A DNA stretch of 64,000 bases from Affinibrenneria salicis. GTDB taxonomy: Bacteria > Pseudomonadota > Gammaproteobacteria > Enterobacterales > Enterobacteriaceae. Below, in pieces: positions 1 through 7,863 of this stretch; within the stretch, counting starts at the first letter, position 1, and each line of letters opens with the position of its first letter. The notes beneath the pieces are model-generated. The model did no database searches. It was not told where the DNA came from and saw only the letters and a program-made list of their open reading frames with translations. The position numbers were made by a program, and so were the translations under genes. The stretch is taken from contig NZ_VYKJ01000002.1 in NCBI RefSeq assembly GCF_008710095.1, forward strand, positions 1 through 64,000, written 5' to 3'.

Positions 1-125
1 CTTAATATGCTGCCTATCGCCCTGCGTTTTTCTCCGTAGAACACCTGCCTTCGGTATTTCGGCGCAAATACTATGTGATATTTACAGTTCCATCGGGTGT
101 GCGCTAAGCTCTTTTCGTCCCCCAT
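1..125 (-). CDS. tnpA: IS200/IS605-family transposase TnpA, N-terminal part only
   Basis: Reading from an ATG at 125 down to base 1 gives 41 residues beginning MGDEKSLAHTRWNCKYHIVF, followed by a KYRRQVF motif. This is the typical start of IS200/IS1541 HUH transposases, which cut and join single-stranded DNA through one tyrosine. The catalytic HUH and tyrosine motifs lie outside the window, so integrity cannot be judged. It sits in a neighbouring element, not in the island that follows. Confidence 0.85.
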   Translation of the reverse strand, partial: MGDEKSLAHTRWNCKYHIVFAPKYRRQVFYGEKRRAIGSIL

Positions 126-262
126 TGGGACCCCCTTTCAATTTTTGTTTAACTTTTGCAGTTGCCAGACCGCAAGGTGTTTTAACAAATCGAAAGGGGT
201 TTTTATAACCGACTTATAGCTGAAAGCTTTACGGAACCCCCAGCCTAGCTGGGGGTTTTCTA
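1..262 (-). mobile_element. left end of an IS200/IS605-family insertion sequence (partial)
   Basis: The window opens inside an IS200-like element. It shows the 5' part of tnpA on the minus strand, a long leader, and a perfect 8-bp hairpin (237-244 with 248-255, 3-nt loop) like the left-end structure that IS200 uses as a terminator against outside transcription. The exact left boundary, near 260, is estimated. The rest of the element lies outside the window. Confidence 0.75.
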
Positions 263-300
263 TAGACAACAAAAAAGTCCGCCGAAACGAACTTTTTTAT

Positions 301-362
301 GCATTACTTTATGCAGAATAAAACCAATAATGTATCGTAACTAATTGATTTTATATCAAATA
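301..362. repeat. right-end sequence of a second integrated element
   Basis: This stretch is near-identical to 37636-37697, the right end of the 36-kb island. Both contain ATGCAG, then CAATAATGTATCGTAACTAA, then a TATCAAATAT block that runs into the tRNA 3' end. The copy here borders the tRNA 3' remnant at 363-380. It shows that a related element, mostly outside the window, is integrated just to the left. Confidence 0.75.
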
Positions 363-536
363 TTGCGGTGAGGGAGGGATACACCCGGCGCGTTGCGCCT
401 CGCCCTGCGGGTGGCCTGTCGGCCATGCAAAACGGCGCTGCCGTTTTGTCGAACCCGGTCGAGGGCTCTCACCCTCCCTTATGGGGACTATGCAATAAAA
501 AAGCCCGAACGTAAGTTCAGGCTCTTCTTTTAAAGA
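363..536. repeat. 174-bp tRNA-Ser-derived repeat, unit A
   Basis: Read on the minus strand, the unit holds the downstream terminator of the tRNA, about 100 bp of GC-rich sequence, and a copy of the last ~18 nt of tRNA-Ser at its far end (363-380). It has the same 174-bp period as the units at 906-1079 and 1080-1253. Short ORFs through it appear only because the repeat lacks stops. Confidence 0.85.
496..523 (-). terminator. rho-independent terminator downstream of tRNA-Ser
   Basis: On the minus strand a 9-bp stem with one G-T pair (502-510 with 515-523, 4-nt loop) is followed by a T run. It lies 13 bp beyond the tRNA 3' end and recurs in every 174-bp repeat unit. Confidence 0.8.
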
Positions 537-626
537 TGGCGGTGAGGGAGGGATTCGAACCCTCGATACGTTTTCACGTATACACACTTTCCAGGCGTGC
601 TCCTTCAGCCTCTCGGACACCTCACC
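537..626 (-). tRNA. tRNA-Ser(GGA), copy outside the island
   Basis: The 90-nt gene starts GGTGAGGTGTCCGAGAGGCT, has a long variable arm and an encoded 3' GCCA end. The anticodon loop CTGGAAA gives anticodon GGA, reading UCC and UCU serine codons. It corresponds to serW/serX of E. coli. The sequence is the same as the copy at 37699-37788. It has its own strong promoter and terminator, so it should be expressed. Confidence 0.95.
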
Positions 627-660
627 GGACTACCGCTGCCGCTTGGGACAACGGGGCGCT

Positions 661-689
661 ACTATAGGGAGTCAGGCCACTCGGGTCAA
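661..689 (-). promoter_or_regulatory. sigma-70 promoter of tRNA-Ser copy 1
   Basis: On the minus strand TTGACC (684-689) and TATAGT (661-666) are separated by exactly 17 bp. A GC-rich discriminator (GCGCCCCG) follows, as in stable-RNA promoters under stringent control. The tRNA begins 35 bp downstream of the -10. Confidence 0.8.
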
Positions 690-850
690 GAAGAATTTAA
701 TGGTTTCAGAACACCTGGTTAAGCATTATACCGGTAGCGTGATTATGCCTGTACCGATGGCGATATTCGCATGAAAAAACGCGTATCAGGCAGCGGTAAT
801 GATGTTATGACGGCAGGTCAGGGACGACATAGTCAGGCTATGGGTTTTAA

Positions 851-1253
851 TGGGGACTGGTAATAAAAAAAGCCCGAACGTAAGTTCAGGCTCTTTCTTT
901 GAAGATGGCGGTGAGGGAGGGATACACCCGGCGCGTTGCGCCTTGCCCTGCGGGTGGCCTGTCGGCCATGCAAAACGGCGTTGCCGTTTTGTCGAACCCG
1001 GTAGAGGGCTCTCACCCTCCCTTATGGGGACTATGCAATAAAAAAGCCCGAACGCAAGTTCAGGCTCTTCTTTTAAAGATGGCGGTGAGGGAGGGATACA
1101 CCCGGCGCGTTGCGCCTTGCCCTGCGGGTGGCCTGTCGGCCATGCAAAACGGCGTTGCCGTTTTGTCGAACCCGGTCGAGGGCTCTCACCCTCCCTTATG
1201 GGGACTATGCAATAAAAAAGCCCGAACGCGAGTTCAGGCTCTTCTTTTAAAGA
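851..1253. repeat. 174-bp tRNA-Ser-derived repeats, units B and C plus a partial unit
   Basis: Two complete units (906-1079, 1080-1253) each start with ~18 nt of the tRNA-Ser 3' end and carry the terminator hairpin. They are preceded by a partial unit (851-905) and followed by the truncated tRNA end at 1253-1267. The repeats probably once lay directly downstream of the tRNA now at 37699-37788 and were separated from it by island insertion. The plan, a tRNA followed by repeats of about 175 bp that start with the tRNA 3' end, matches the E. coli tyrT/rtT locus. Confidence 0.85.
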
Positions 1254-1267
1254 TGGCGGTGAGGGAG
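1253..1267. other. island left attachment site
   Basis: The 15-bp sequence ATGGCGGTGAGGGAG is identical to 37698-37712, which spans the 3' end of the intact tRNA-Ser. Sequence identity ends at base 1268, where AT-rich island DNA begins. The integrase gene starts about 155 bp inside. Confidence 0.85.
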
Positions 1268-1423
1268 TCCGCCATTTTAGTGTTCGGCAGTGTATATCTA
1301 AATTATAATTTTTCATTAGTATACAATATGTTGTCATTATTCTTTGTCCGGTAATGTATTGCTGTTCTGTTTAAAATCTGTCATTTTATGCAGTACAGGA
1401 TGTATTACAAAAGAATGCCTATT

Positions 1424-2647
1424 ATGCCGAAGAAAGCTAAAGAGCTGTCTGCGTTAGCTGTTTCCAGACTTAAAGCCGAAGGCCGCCATGCCGTTGGTGG
1501 TGTGGATGGATTGTATCTGCGGATTGCCGGATGCTCACGCGCATGGGTGCTCTGCGTTGCAATGGGAAGCCGGATTAATAAAGCAGGTAAAACAGTTCCC
1601 CGGCGTCTGAATATGGGACTTGGACCCTATCAGGATGTTTCTCTGGCAGAAGCGCGTGACAGGGCGCGTGAGCTGCGCAAGCAGATACGCAATGGTGTTG
1701 ATCCCCTGCAGGAAAAACACGCCCGCAAAGCACTTCAGGAAACGCTGGCACGTAAGCAAAAGACGTTCCGTGAATGTGCAGAGGCGGTGCTGGATATCAA
1801 GGGTAATGAATTAAAGAATAAAAAGCATGTGGCTCAGTGGCGTTCCACCCTCGAAACCTATGCTTATCCGGTTATCGGTGATAAAGCGGTTAGTGTTATC
1901 ACCAAAGCCGATTTGCTGGCGATACTCGAACCTATTTGGTTAACCAAAAATGAAACCGCCAGCCGGGTGCGCGGTCGCATTGAAACGGTAATGGATTACG
2001 CCAAAGCGAAAGAGTATTTCGAAGGCGATAACCCTGCTGCTTGGAAAGGTATGCTGAAACCGCTGTTGCCTATGCCAAGTAAAGTTCAGACCAAAAAACA
2101 TCATGCCGCATTGTCCTACAGCGAAATTAGCCCGTTTATGGCTGAACTACGCAAGCGAACGGGTATTTCCGCACGCGCACTGGAATTTTCCATACTGGCC
2201 GTTGCTCGTTCGGGGGAAATTCGTGGTGCGGAATGGTGTGAAATCGATCTGGATGCGAAAACATGGGTTATCCCTGCCGGGAGAATGAAAGCCGGGAAAG
2301 AGCATCGCGTTCCTCTGTCCGATACTGCTGTTGCGTTGCTCAAAGCCTTACCGCGATTTGCTGATAACCCTCTTGTTTTCCCGGCTCCTCGTGGTGGACA
2401 ACTGTCGGATATGTCATTAACAGCAGTATTAAAACGCATGGGGCGTAGTGGTTTGACCCAGCACGGTTTCCGATCCACGTTCCGTGAATGGGCGGGGGAG
2501 ACAACATCCTATCAGCGGGAGGTGATTGAACATGCGCTGGCTCATCAGTTAGCTGATAAAGCTGAGGCAGCCTATCAGCGTGGAACGCTGTGGCCTAAAC
2601 GTGTGGCGCTGATGGATGACTGGACAACCTATTGTTCTGTCGGTTAA
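1424..2647 (+). CDS. int: P4-type tyrosine integrase
   Basis: Site-specific recombinase expected to integrate and excise the island at tRNA-Ser(GGA). It has the N-terminal DUF4102-like arm-binding region (about residues 1-90) and a C-terminal catalytic domain. Visible active-site segments are ARSGEIRG (first Arg), HGFRSTFREW (His and second Arg) and AYQRG (the tyrosine). Length of about 407 aa is normal and no frameshift is seen. In-frame starts also exist at 1388 and 1415; 1424 is chosen because MPKKAKELSALAV is the usual family start, although no good ribosome site supports any of them. A broken relative lies at the other island end. Confidence 0.93.
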   Translation: MPKKAKELSALAVSRLKAEGRHAVGGVDGLYLRIAGCSRAWVLCVAMGSRINKAGKTVPRRLNMGLGPYQDVSLAEARDRARELRKQIRNGVDPLQEKHARKALQETLARKQKTFRECAEAVLDIKGNELKNKKHVAQWRSTLETYAYPVIGDKAVSVITKADLLAILEPIWLTKNETASRVRGRIETVMDYAKAKEYFEGDNPAAWKGMLKPLLPMPSKVQTKKHHAALSYSEISPFMAELRKRTGISARALEFSILAVARSGEIRGAEWCEIDLDAKTWVIPAGRMKAGKEHRVPLSDTAVALLKALPRFADNPLVFPAPRGGQLSDMSLTAVLKRMGRSGLTQHGFRSTFREWAGETTSYQREVIEHALAHQLADKAEAAYQRGTLWPKRVALMDDWTTYCSVG

Positions 2648-2681
2648 AACAGATAAAAATGGCTGAGTGGATGGCAAAAGA

Positions 2682-3527
2682 ATGAAAAGAAGCGAAATCA
2701 GGAAAGCGCTGGAAGCATGGTTTGATATTGAACGTTATGAGGCGACAGAAAAACTGACTCTTCAGCAGTTTTATGTCGAAATTGAGCGACGTATTCTGGC
2801 CTACAGGATGTTGCTCAATCAGAATTCGTTACCTTCTCTGAGTCGATTTTTGCTGGATGATTATCGTCAGAAGATCCTCAGAGGAGAAATTCTGTTTAGC
2901 GGTGATACTGCCACCCTTGGACATGAACTTGCCAGAACCTACGCTGTAGTCCCCGTCACCCGAAGTAATGCTCAATTATATGCGAAAAGTTTAACGCTGC
3001 TTGAAGCTCATCCCGATATTTCCCAAAGAAGCCAGTCTGAATACTTGTCGGAATATATGAAGGAAGCCGGAGTAAAAAGCCTTTCCTCCATTACCGTTGA
3101 TATCTTTCTGCAGGAGGCTTCAACCGAAGACATCATTGAGCACCTGAAAGTGCTGATCCCGCGATGGAAGAAGCAGCTAAAGATGAAGGATCCGACTGCG
3201 AGGGAGTACCGCTTCGGCAAGAGCACATTCAGAAAAATCATTGAATATCGCCTTATCCCGATGATGGATCTGATCTTCTGGGGGGCGGATAACGACATCA
3301 AAATCCCGCTTTCACTGATTTCCTCGCTTCTTCATGAGGACAGCGAGAACGATCGTGATGAAGGAATGCTCAAGGCAACGGACTATCCTTTGGCAATGGC
3401 ATTCCTGACAGACGTGAGCTATCTGAAATCGCTTGAAGATTACATGATGGAAAATAATCACTTAAATGGATCTTTGATAAGTAAGCACGTCGAAGACGAA
3501 AAGAAGAAGGAAAAATCAGCCAAGTAA
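2682..3527 (+). CDS. DUF6387-like protein next to the integrase
   Basis: A protein of 281 aa, mostly helical and charged, with a lysine-rich tail (DEKKKEKSAK) and no membrane segment. The N-terminus (MKRSEIRKALEAW) and the internal RWKKQLKMKD region match my memory of the DUF6387 family that often sits beside P4-type integrases. No biochemical role is known to me. It starts 34 bp after int and may be co-transcribed. A GTG at 2667 would add five residues; the ATG is preferred. Confidence 0.65.
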   Translation: MKRSEIRKALEAWFDIERYEATEKLTLQQFYVEIERRILAYRMLLNQNSLPSLSRFLLDDYRQKILRGEILFSGDTATLGHELARTYAVVPVTRSNAQLYAKSLTLLEAHPDISQRSQSEYLSEYMKEAGVKSLSSITVDIFLQEASTEDIIEHLKVLIPRWKKQLKMKDPTAREYRFGKSTFRKIIEYRLIPMMDLIFWGADNDIKIPLSLISSLLHEDSENDRDEGMLKATDYPLAMAFLTDVSYLKSLEDYMMENNHLNGSLISKHVEDEKKKEKSAK

Positions 3528-3694
3528 AAAGGGTTACGTTCGCCGAGCGCGAACGTGATCACATCCAGCCAAAACAATTTCTTTTCCGCTCACCTCCCTC
3601 CGATTTTTTCAAAAAACTCTTCTACGGGCATCCCTAAAACGTCACAAGCGAAATGAATATAATTGTTCTTGTCAAAACAACAGAGGACAAGAAG

Positions 3695-3907
3695 ATGAAA
3701 AATGAAAACGCAGTTAAACGATTTATTCGGGTGCCTGAAGTGCTCAGAAGAGTAGGGTTCAGTCGAACCACATTATATGAGCGTATTAAAGAAGGTAGCT
3801 TCCCTGACAGGGTAAAAATAGGTTTAAGGTCAGTGGCGTTTGTTGAAAGTGAGATTGATGCATGGATTGATAACACCATTGCTCAATCACGTAATGTATC
3901 TAAATAA
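3695..3907 (+). CDS. AlpA-family DNA-binding regulator
   Basis: A protein of 70 aa with the AlpA/MerR-like winged helix: FIRVPEVLRRVGFSRTTLYE is followed by a wing region (GSFPDRVKIG) and the SEIDAWI motif. AlpA proteins in P4-like elements activate integrase or excision genes, so a role in island excision is likely by analogy. The start at 3695 has a good ribosome site (GAGGACAAGAAG) and removes 14 unlikely residues. The next gene follows after 20 bp. Confidence 0.85.
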   Translation: MKNENAVKRFIRVPEVLRRVGFSRTTLYERIKEGSFPDRVKIGLRSVAFVESEIDAWIDNTIAQSRNVSK

Positions 3908-3927
3908 TATAACCAAGAGGAAATAAA

Positions 3928-4245
3928 ATGAAAATACCATCAATGCAAATAAATGTCAGCAATGACGCTACAAAGTTTTTTATATTGAAAAGCGGAGAGG
4001 ATTATGATGCTTACTTACAGTGTATGCGGGAATATATGGGGGAAAGATTCTATCATAATCTTGAAGATAAAGAATATATGGAGGATGTCTTAAAATCAAT
4101 AATAGAAAACGGCAAAAAAGATTTTAACGAGTTCTTAAAGAAGAATAAGTATGAAGCATCGATTAAGGATGTTTATTTTGATGAGGTGCTTGTTAATCTA
4201 AGGCAGATACATCATGTAATGAGTTACTTCATTTTGCACGTCTAA
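3928..4245 (+). CDS. small acidic protein, first of four similar genes
   Basis: A predicted cytoplasmic protein of 105 aa with no recognised domain. A good ribosome site (AAGAGG) precedes the ATG. A late DVYFDEVLVNL segment resembles the DINFDELKETI and EVNFEQVAEML segments of the downstream genes, suggesting diverged duplicates. A GCCCCGCAAGGGGC-type hairpin separates it from the next gene. Confidence 0.6.
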   Translation: MKIPSMQINVSNDATKFFILKSGEDYDAYLQCMREYMGERFYHNLEDKEYMEDVLKSIIENGKKDFNEFLKKNKYEASIKDVYFDEVLVNLRQIHHVMSYFILHV

Positions 4246-4310
4246 TCTGTAGCTGCTATCTATTTGGCCCCGCAAGGGGCTAATAATCAACTTAATAAAG
4301 GAACGTATAA

Positions 4311-4547
4311 ATGGAAAATGATATATCAGTAATAGTAAGTATGTTGTGTGAAAAAACACCTAAAACACTTAGAGTTATCCAAGAAAGCTTCGATATTTTT
4401 GTTGCTCTGAGTGGTTATTCCATCGAGGAAATCATGAAGGATAAAAACTTGTTGGATGCGTTAAATAGGCATGTGAATAATGAGTTGGTTGACGAGATGG
4501 ATTTAGAGTATGGATCAGTAATCATAAATCTAGTTTATAAAAAGTAG
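4311..4547 (+). CDS. small acidic protein, second of four
   Basis: A protein of 78 aa, acidic and probably helical, with a clear ribosome site (AAAGGAACG). The MDLEYGSVIINL segment near the C-terminus lines up with the F/Y-containing segment of its neighbours. No known domain is recognised. It is flanked on both sides by short GC hairpins (4268-4281; 4558-4575). Confidence 0.6.
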   Translation: MENDISVIVSMLCEKTPKTLRVIQESFDIFVALSGYSIEEIMKDKNLLDALNRHVNNELVDEMDLEYGSVIINLVYKK

Positions 4548-4622
4548 TTTTCCTGTTTACCCCCTAATCGGGGGTTAAAATAAAATGAATGCCAAATAAT
4601 CATATAAAACTGAGGGTTAATT

Positions 4623-4916
4623 ATGTCTAAAAATAATGAAGTTAAAAATAAATCTACAAGGCTGTTCTTCGATCTCGCTAAAAGATCGTTTGAAGCAAGT
4701 TGGAAAATATTTCAGGAGGTTAATGGGAAAGATAATAATGAATTTCTTGATGATCCTGATTTCATGAGTCCATTCATTATGAATGTGATTGACCATATCC
4801 AGAATAACTTTGAGAAGTTCACAGCTCAGGAAGGGACTTGTGGTGATATTGGTGAAGTTAACTTTGAGCAAGTCGCGGAAATGTTGGTGCGGTATTCGGA
4901 TAACTTCAGGCGGTAA
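4623..4916 (+). CDS. small acidic protein, third of four
   Basis: A protein of 97 aa whose first half (LFFDLAKRSFEASWKIFQEV) looks helical and which ends in EVNFEQVAEMLVRYSDNFRR. The ribosome site GAGGGTTA precedes the ATG. It is similar in plan to the flanking small proteins. No function is recognised. Confidence 0.6.
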   Translation: MSKNNEVKNKSTRLFFDLAKRSFEASWKIFQEVNGKDNNEFLDDPDFMSPFIMNVIDHIQNNFEKFTAQEGTCGDIGEVNFEQVAEMLVRYSDNFRR

Positions 4917-4973
4917 GTTTTAGCGTTGCCCCGCAAGGGGCTAATAATAATCAATCTAACAAAAGGATTCTAT

Positions 4974-5339
4974 ATGAAAGAGATTGTATTAAATGAAAAT
5001 AATGAAACGATAATAAATATTATTACAAATGTTTTACAGGGCTATTGCGAAACGATTTATAACATATCTGAAAAGGAAACTGAAACAGCAATGAATATCT
5101 TATCAGATAATATATATTCAAAAATACTTTATGATGTTCTGATTGCGCATGAAGTTGAGGATTGTGGCAAAGGTGAAGAGTATAAGGATTTATCTGACAT
5201 TAACTTTGATGAGTTAAAGGAAACGATTTTATATTGGCATAAAGAACATATCATTGAACTTGTGTTAAAAAACCTAAATCAGGATGAAACTGAAGGCCGT
5301 ATTTATTGGAAGCTAAAAATGACAGTGAACCGGCATTGA
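4974..5339 (+). CDS. small acidic protein, fourth of four
   Basis: A protein of 121 aa, acidic, with DINFDELKETILYWHKEHI near the C-terminus. The start at 4974 has the ribosome site AAAAGGATT; an in-frame ATG upstream at 4926 would read through the hairpin that separates it from the previous gene and is rejected. No known domain is recognised. Confidence 0.6.
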   Translation: MKEIVLNENNETIINIITNVLQGYCETIYNISEKETETAMNILSDNIYSKILYDVLIAHEVEDCGKGEEYKDLSDINFDELKETILYWHKEHIIELVLKNLNQDETEGRIYWKLKMTVNRH

Positions 5340-5402
5340 TAAATGGTTATATTCCCTATCAATGAGGGAAATAACACAAATAATAAAACTAAGAGGTCTA
5401 AT

Positions 5403-5717
5403 ATGATTGATGAATTTCACGTTATGCTTATGTATAGAAAAATCCAAGCTGAAGCCGCAACTACTGATATCAAAACACTGAACCAACTGTTGAAGAAGTT
5501 CCGCAAAGTGGTAGCGGAGCGGCGTGAAGAATATTATCAGGAGATTGGTGAGAAGAAGGCGCGTAAGCTGAAGATGAAGAAAATCCTCAAGCTGATGGAG
5601 CGTGATCGGGTATCATCAGAGGAGTTTGCACTGGTGGCTCAGAGTACTACCAAATCTGGCAGACGGCGTTGTGCTGGAGGCAGACGTATTTTAACAACTG
5701 GGATCAGGTCACCCTAA
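5403..5717 (+). CDS. truncated H-NS-like protein lacking the DNA-binding domain
   Basis: A protein of 104 aa whose first ~80 residues resemble the H-NS/StpA oligomerisation region: TLNQLLKKFRKVVAERREEY parallels [20 protein letters not shown] of the H-NS at 29022-29423. After about residue 82 it runs into an unrelated Arg/Gly-rich tail, and the QGR-type DNA-binding motif is absent. N-terminal-only H-NS proteins carried on islands (H-NST type) are known to interfere with chromosomal H-NS, so this may be a working antagonist rather than a relic. The start at 5403 follows AGAGGTC. Confidence 0.7.
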   Translation: MIDEFHVMLMYRKIQAEAATTDIKTLNQLLKKFRKVVAERREEYYQEIGEKKARKLKMKKILKLMERDRVSSEEFALVAQSTTKSGRRRCAGGRRILTTGIRSP

Positions 5718-6025
5718 ATACGCATGAGGGAAGAAATATCCTTTCGTCATCGACTAATAAGAATTATTGATCTTAGTCAATATGTTTCTTCGATTCCGGC
5801 ATAGAATTTTACTAAATATTATAAAAGCCTGATATATGTTTCAGATTGAAAGCAATGTTAGCTTGGCAAGATTATTATATTCTGGCTCGATAACAATGGC
5901 GATATCACAAGCATGAATGCCAAAGTATTGATGATTGCTTTTCATTTTTTATATCATGAAGTGAAAACACATAGAAATGCATCTTAATATACTATTGTAG
6001 ACCATCAAATGAATGGGTGTGATTC
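5718..6025. other. intergenic region upstream of the TIR defence pair
   Basis: AT-rich and without a convincing gene. A stop-free stretch in the +1 frame across the H-NS-like tail (about 5635-5767, including YFNNWDQVTLNTHEG) looks like a relic of another protein. A possible -10 (TATACT) lies near 5990, upstream of the gene at 6026. Confidence 0.4.
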
Positions 6026-7264
6026 ATGGCAAGAAAGCAAAAGTTATGTTTTGTCATTATGGGATTTGGCAAAAAAACAGATCTATCGACAGGTAAAACA
6101 TTAGATCTGGATAAAACGTATAAAAATATTATTAAACCTGCGGTTGAAAAATCAGGACTTCAATGTATCAGAGCCGATGAAATTCAAGACTCAGGGATAA
6201 TAGATAAAAGTATGTACGCATTATTAATGCATGCAGATTTGGTTGTGGCTGATATATCCACCTATAATCCAAATGCAATATATGAATTAGGTATTCGTCA
6301 TGCCGTTAGGCCATATTCAACGATAATTATAAAAGAGCAAGAGGGTACTATTCCTTTTGATCTTAATCATAACCGCATTTTCCATTATGTGCACTTAGGT
6401 GATGATATTGGAGTTGATGAGTCCGAACGCTGCAAAGATGCATTGAGTAGTATGATAGAACAGGTATCAAAAACCAAAATTATTGACAGCCCTCTTTATG
6501 ACTACATTCAAGACATCGAACCACCAAAATTAACCCAAAAGGAATATCAAAGAATTATTGGTGATTTATCAGAAAGAGAAGAAAGCATATTTGCTATTTC
6601 TGAACGCGCCACATACCACATGGAAAGCTCAAATTTTTCCGAGGCAGTAAAACTATGGGAAAAAGCCGAATCTTTAGTACCCAATGAGATTTATTTTACT
6701 CAGCAACATGCTTTAGCAAAATATAAATCGAAAGAACCATCAGAAATTTCATCTTTGACAGATGCGCTTAAAATAATAGAAAGACTTGATCCAGATAATG
6801 AAACAAATGATCCTGAAACTCTTGGCCTAACAGGTGCGATCTACAAACGAATGTGGCATGTGACTGATGATTTTGAGTATTTAAAACGTGCGGTTAATTA
6901 TTATGGTAAAGGATTTAAAATTCGTCGTGATTACTACAATGGAGAAAATTATGCACTTTGTTTAAATATTTCCTCAAATCATGAACAAGAACAAGACGAA
7001 AAAACCTATTATAAAATTTCAGCAAAAAAAGTGAGGCAAGAAATTTTAGAGATTTTGTCATATTTATTGAATGAGGATGAATATTATAAATCAGTAAACA
7101 AATGGCCATATGCAACACTTGCTAGTTGTTATTTTGGCCTTGGCGACACTGAAAATGGTTTGAAATACGAGAAAGTTTTTTTAGCCCTTGTTATGACCGA
7201 CTGGGAAAAAGAAACATACTTTACAAGTAAAGACATACTAGATAAATTAATAAACGGTAAATAA
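6026..7264 (+). CDS. deoxyribosyltransferase-like domain fused to a TPR sensor region
   Basis: A protein of 412 aa. Residues 5-110 resemble nucleoside 2-deoxyribosyltransferase-like (NDT/SLOG-related) domains: CFVIMGFG near the start, then ADLVVADIST and NPNAIYELGIRHA with the candidate catalytic Glu87. From about residue 180 onward it is helical and repeat-like (AISERATYHMESSNFSEAVK), consistent with the TPR-type region called TPR-S or TRAFs-binding in predicted immune genes. It ends 2 bp before the TIR gene, so the two are co-translated. I infer an anti-phage role as sensor and/or nucleotide-processing partner. The domain names are from memory and the active-site assignment is inferred. Confidence 0.72.
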   Translation: MARKQKLCFVIMGFGKKTDLSTGKTLDLDKTYKNIIKPAVEKSGLQCIRADEIQDSGIIDKSMYALLMHADLVVADISTYNPNAIYELGIRHAVRPYSTIIIKEQEGTIPFDLNHNRIFHYVHLGDDIGVDESERCKDALSSMIEQVSKTKIIDSPLYDYIQDIEPPKLTQKEYQRIIGDLSEREESIFAISERATYHMESSNFSEAVKLWEKAESLVPNEIYFTQQHALAKYKSKEPSEISSLTDALKIIERLDPDNETNDPETLGLTGAIYKRMWHVTDDFEYLKRAVNYYGKGFKIRRDYYNGENYALCLNISSNHEQEQDEKTYYKISAKKVRQEILEILSYLLNEDEYYKSVNKWPYATLASCYFGLGDTENGLKYEKVFLALVMTDWEKETYFTSKDILDKLINGK

Positions 7265-7266
7265 TC

Positions 7267-7677
7267 ATGGCTAAAGAATATAAAGTATTTATAAGTCACT
7301 CGTGGCAGCACAGCGATACGCTAGAAACACTAAGGAAGCTCATTAATGCTAGAGGATATTTTAGTGCAACATATGAGGAATCTACTAAAGATAACCCCAT
7401 AAATTCTGAAAATGAAAGTTATGTTAAAATACGTCTTGCTAAAAAAATTGAAAATTCAGATATCATATTAGCGTTAGCTGGTATATATGCTAGTCATAGC
7501 TCTTGGATGCTATGGGAATTAGATAAAGCCATTGAATTAGGAACACCTATTGTCGGTGTGATTCCAAGAGGACAAGAGAAGATCTCTACGGTCGTTTCAT
7601 CTCGGTCAATTGTTGATGTTCGGTGGAATACCGAAAGTATCATAGCTGCAATAAGAGAACATGCTAAAAAAGCATAA
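7267..7677 (+). CDS. TIR-like (ThsB-type) effector protein
   Basis: A single-domain protein of 136 aa. KVFISHSW at the start, SDIILALAG in the middle and WMLWELDKAIELGTPIVGV form the TIR/ThsB-like fold. Glu84 in WEL is the candidate catalytic glutamate of NAD-consuming or NAD-signalling TIR domains. It overlaps the translation environment of the preceding TPR gene with a 2-bp gap. TIR proteins in this context usually make a cyclic ADP-ribose-type signal or deplete NAD on infection. The activity is inferred from the family only. Confidence 0.82.
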   Translation: MAKEYKVFISHSWQHSDTLETLRKLINARGYFSATYEESTKDNPINSENESYVKIRLAKKIENSDIILALAGIYASHSSWMLWELDKAIELGTPIVGVIPRGQEKISTVVSSRSIVDVRWNTESIIAAIREHAKKA

Positions 7678-7863
7678 TAACACTCCACGTGAACGGTGCC
7701 GTGCACCGTTCCTTGAGCAAAGGCTAAATAAACAATAAAATTGTACTGAACTAAACCTAATCTGACAGACAGTTTCGTGTTAAAAGCGTACATGACACTT
7801 ATATTTTAAATTGATTGTATATCCGAGAAGATTCTGTGTGAGAAAAATTTACTTGTTTCGATC

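Noticed and set aside
363..1253. Possible CRISPR array
   Set aside because: Units are 174 bp, contiguous and contain tRNA ends and terminators; no short repeats with unique spacers.
786..1354. Long ORFs on both strands through the tRNA-derived repeats
   Set aside because: They only reflect the stop-free 174-bp repeat read several times; no ribosome site or known domain.
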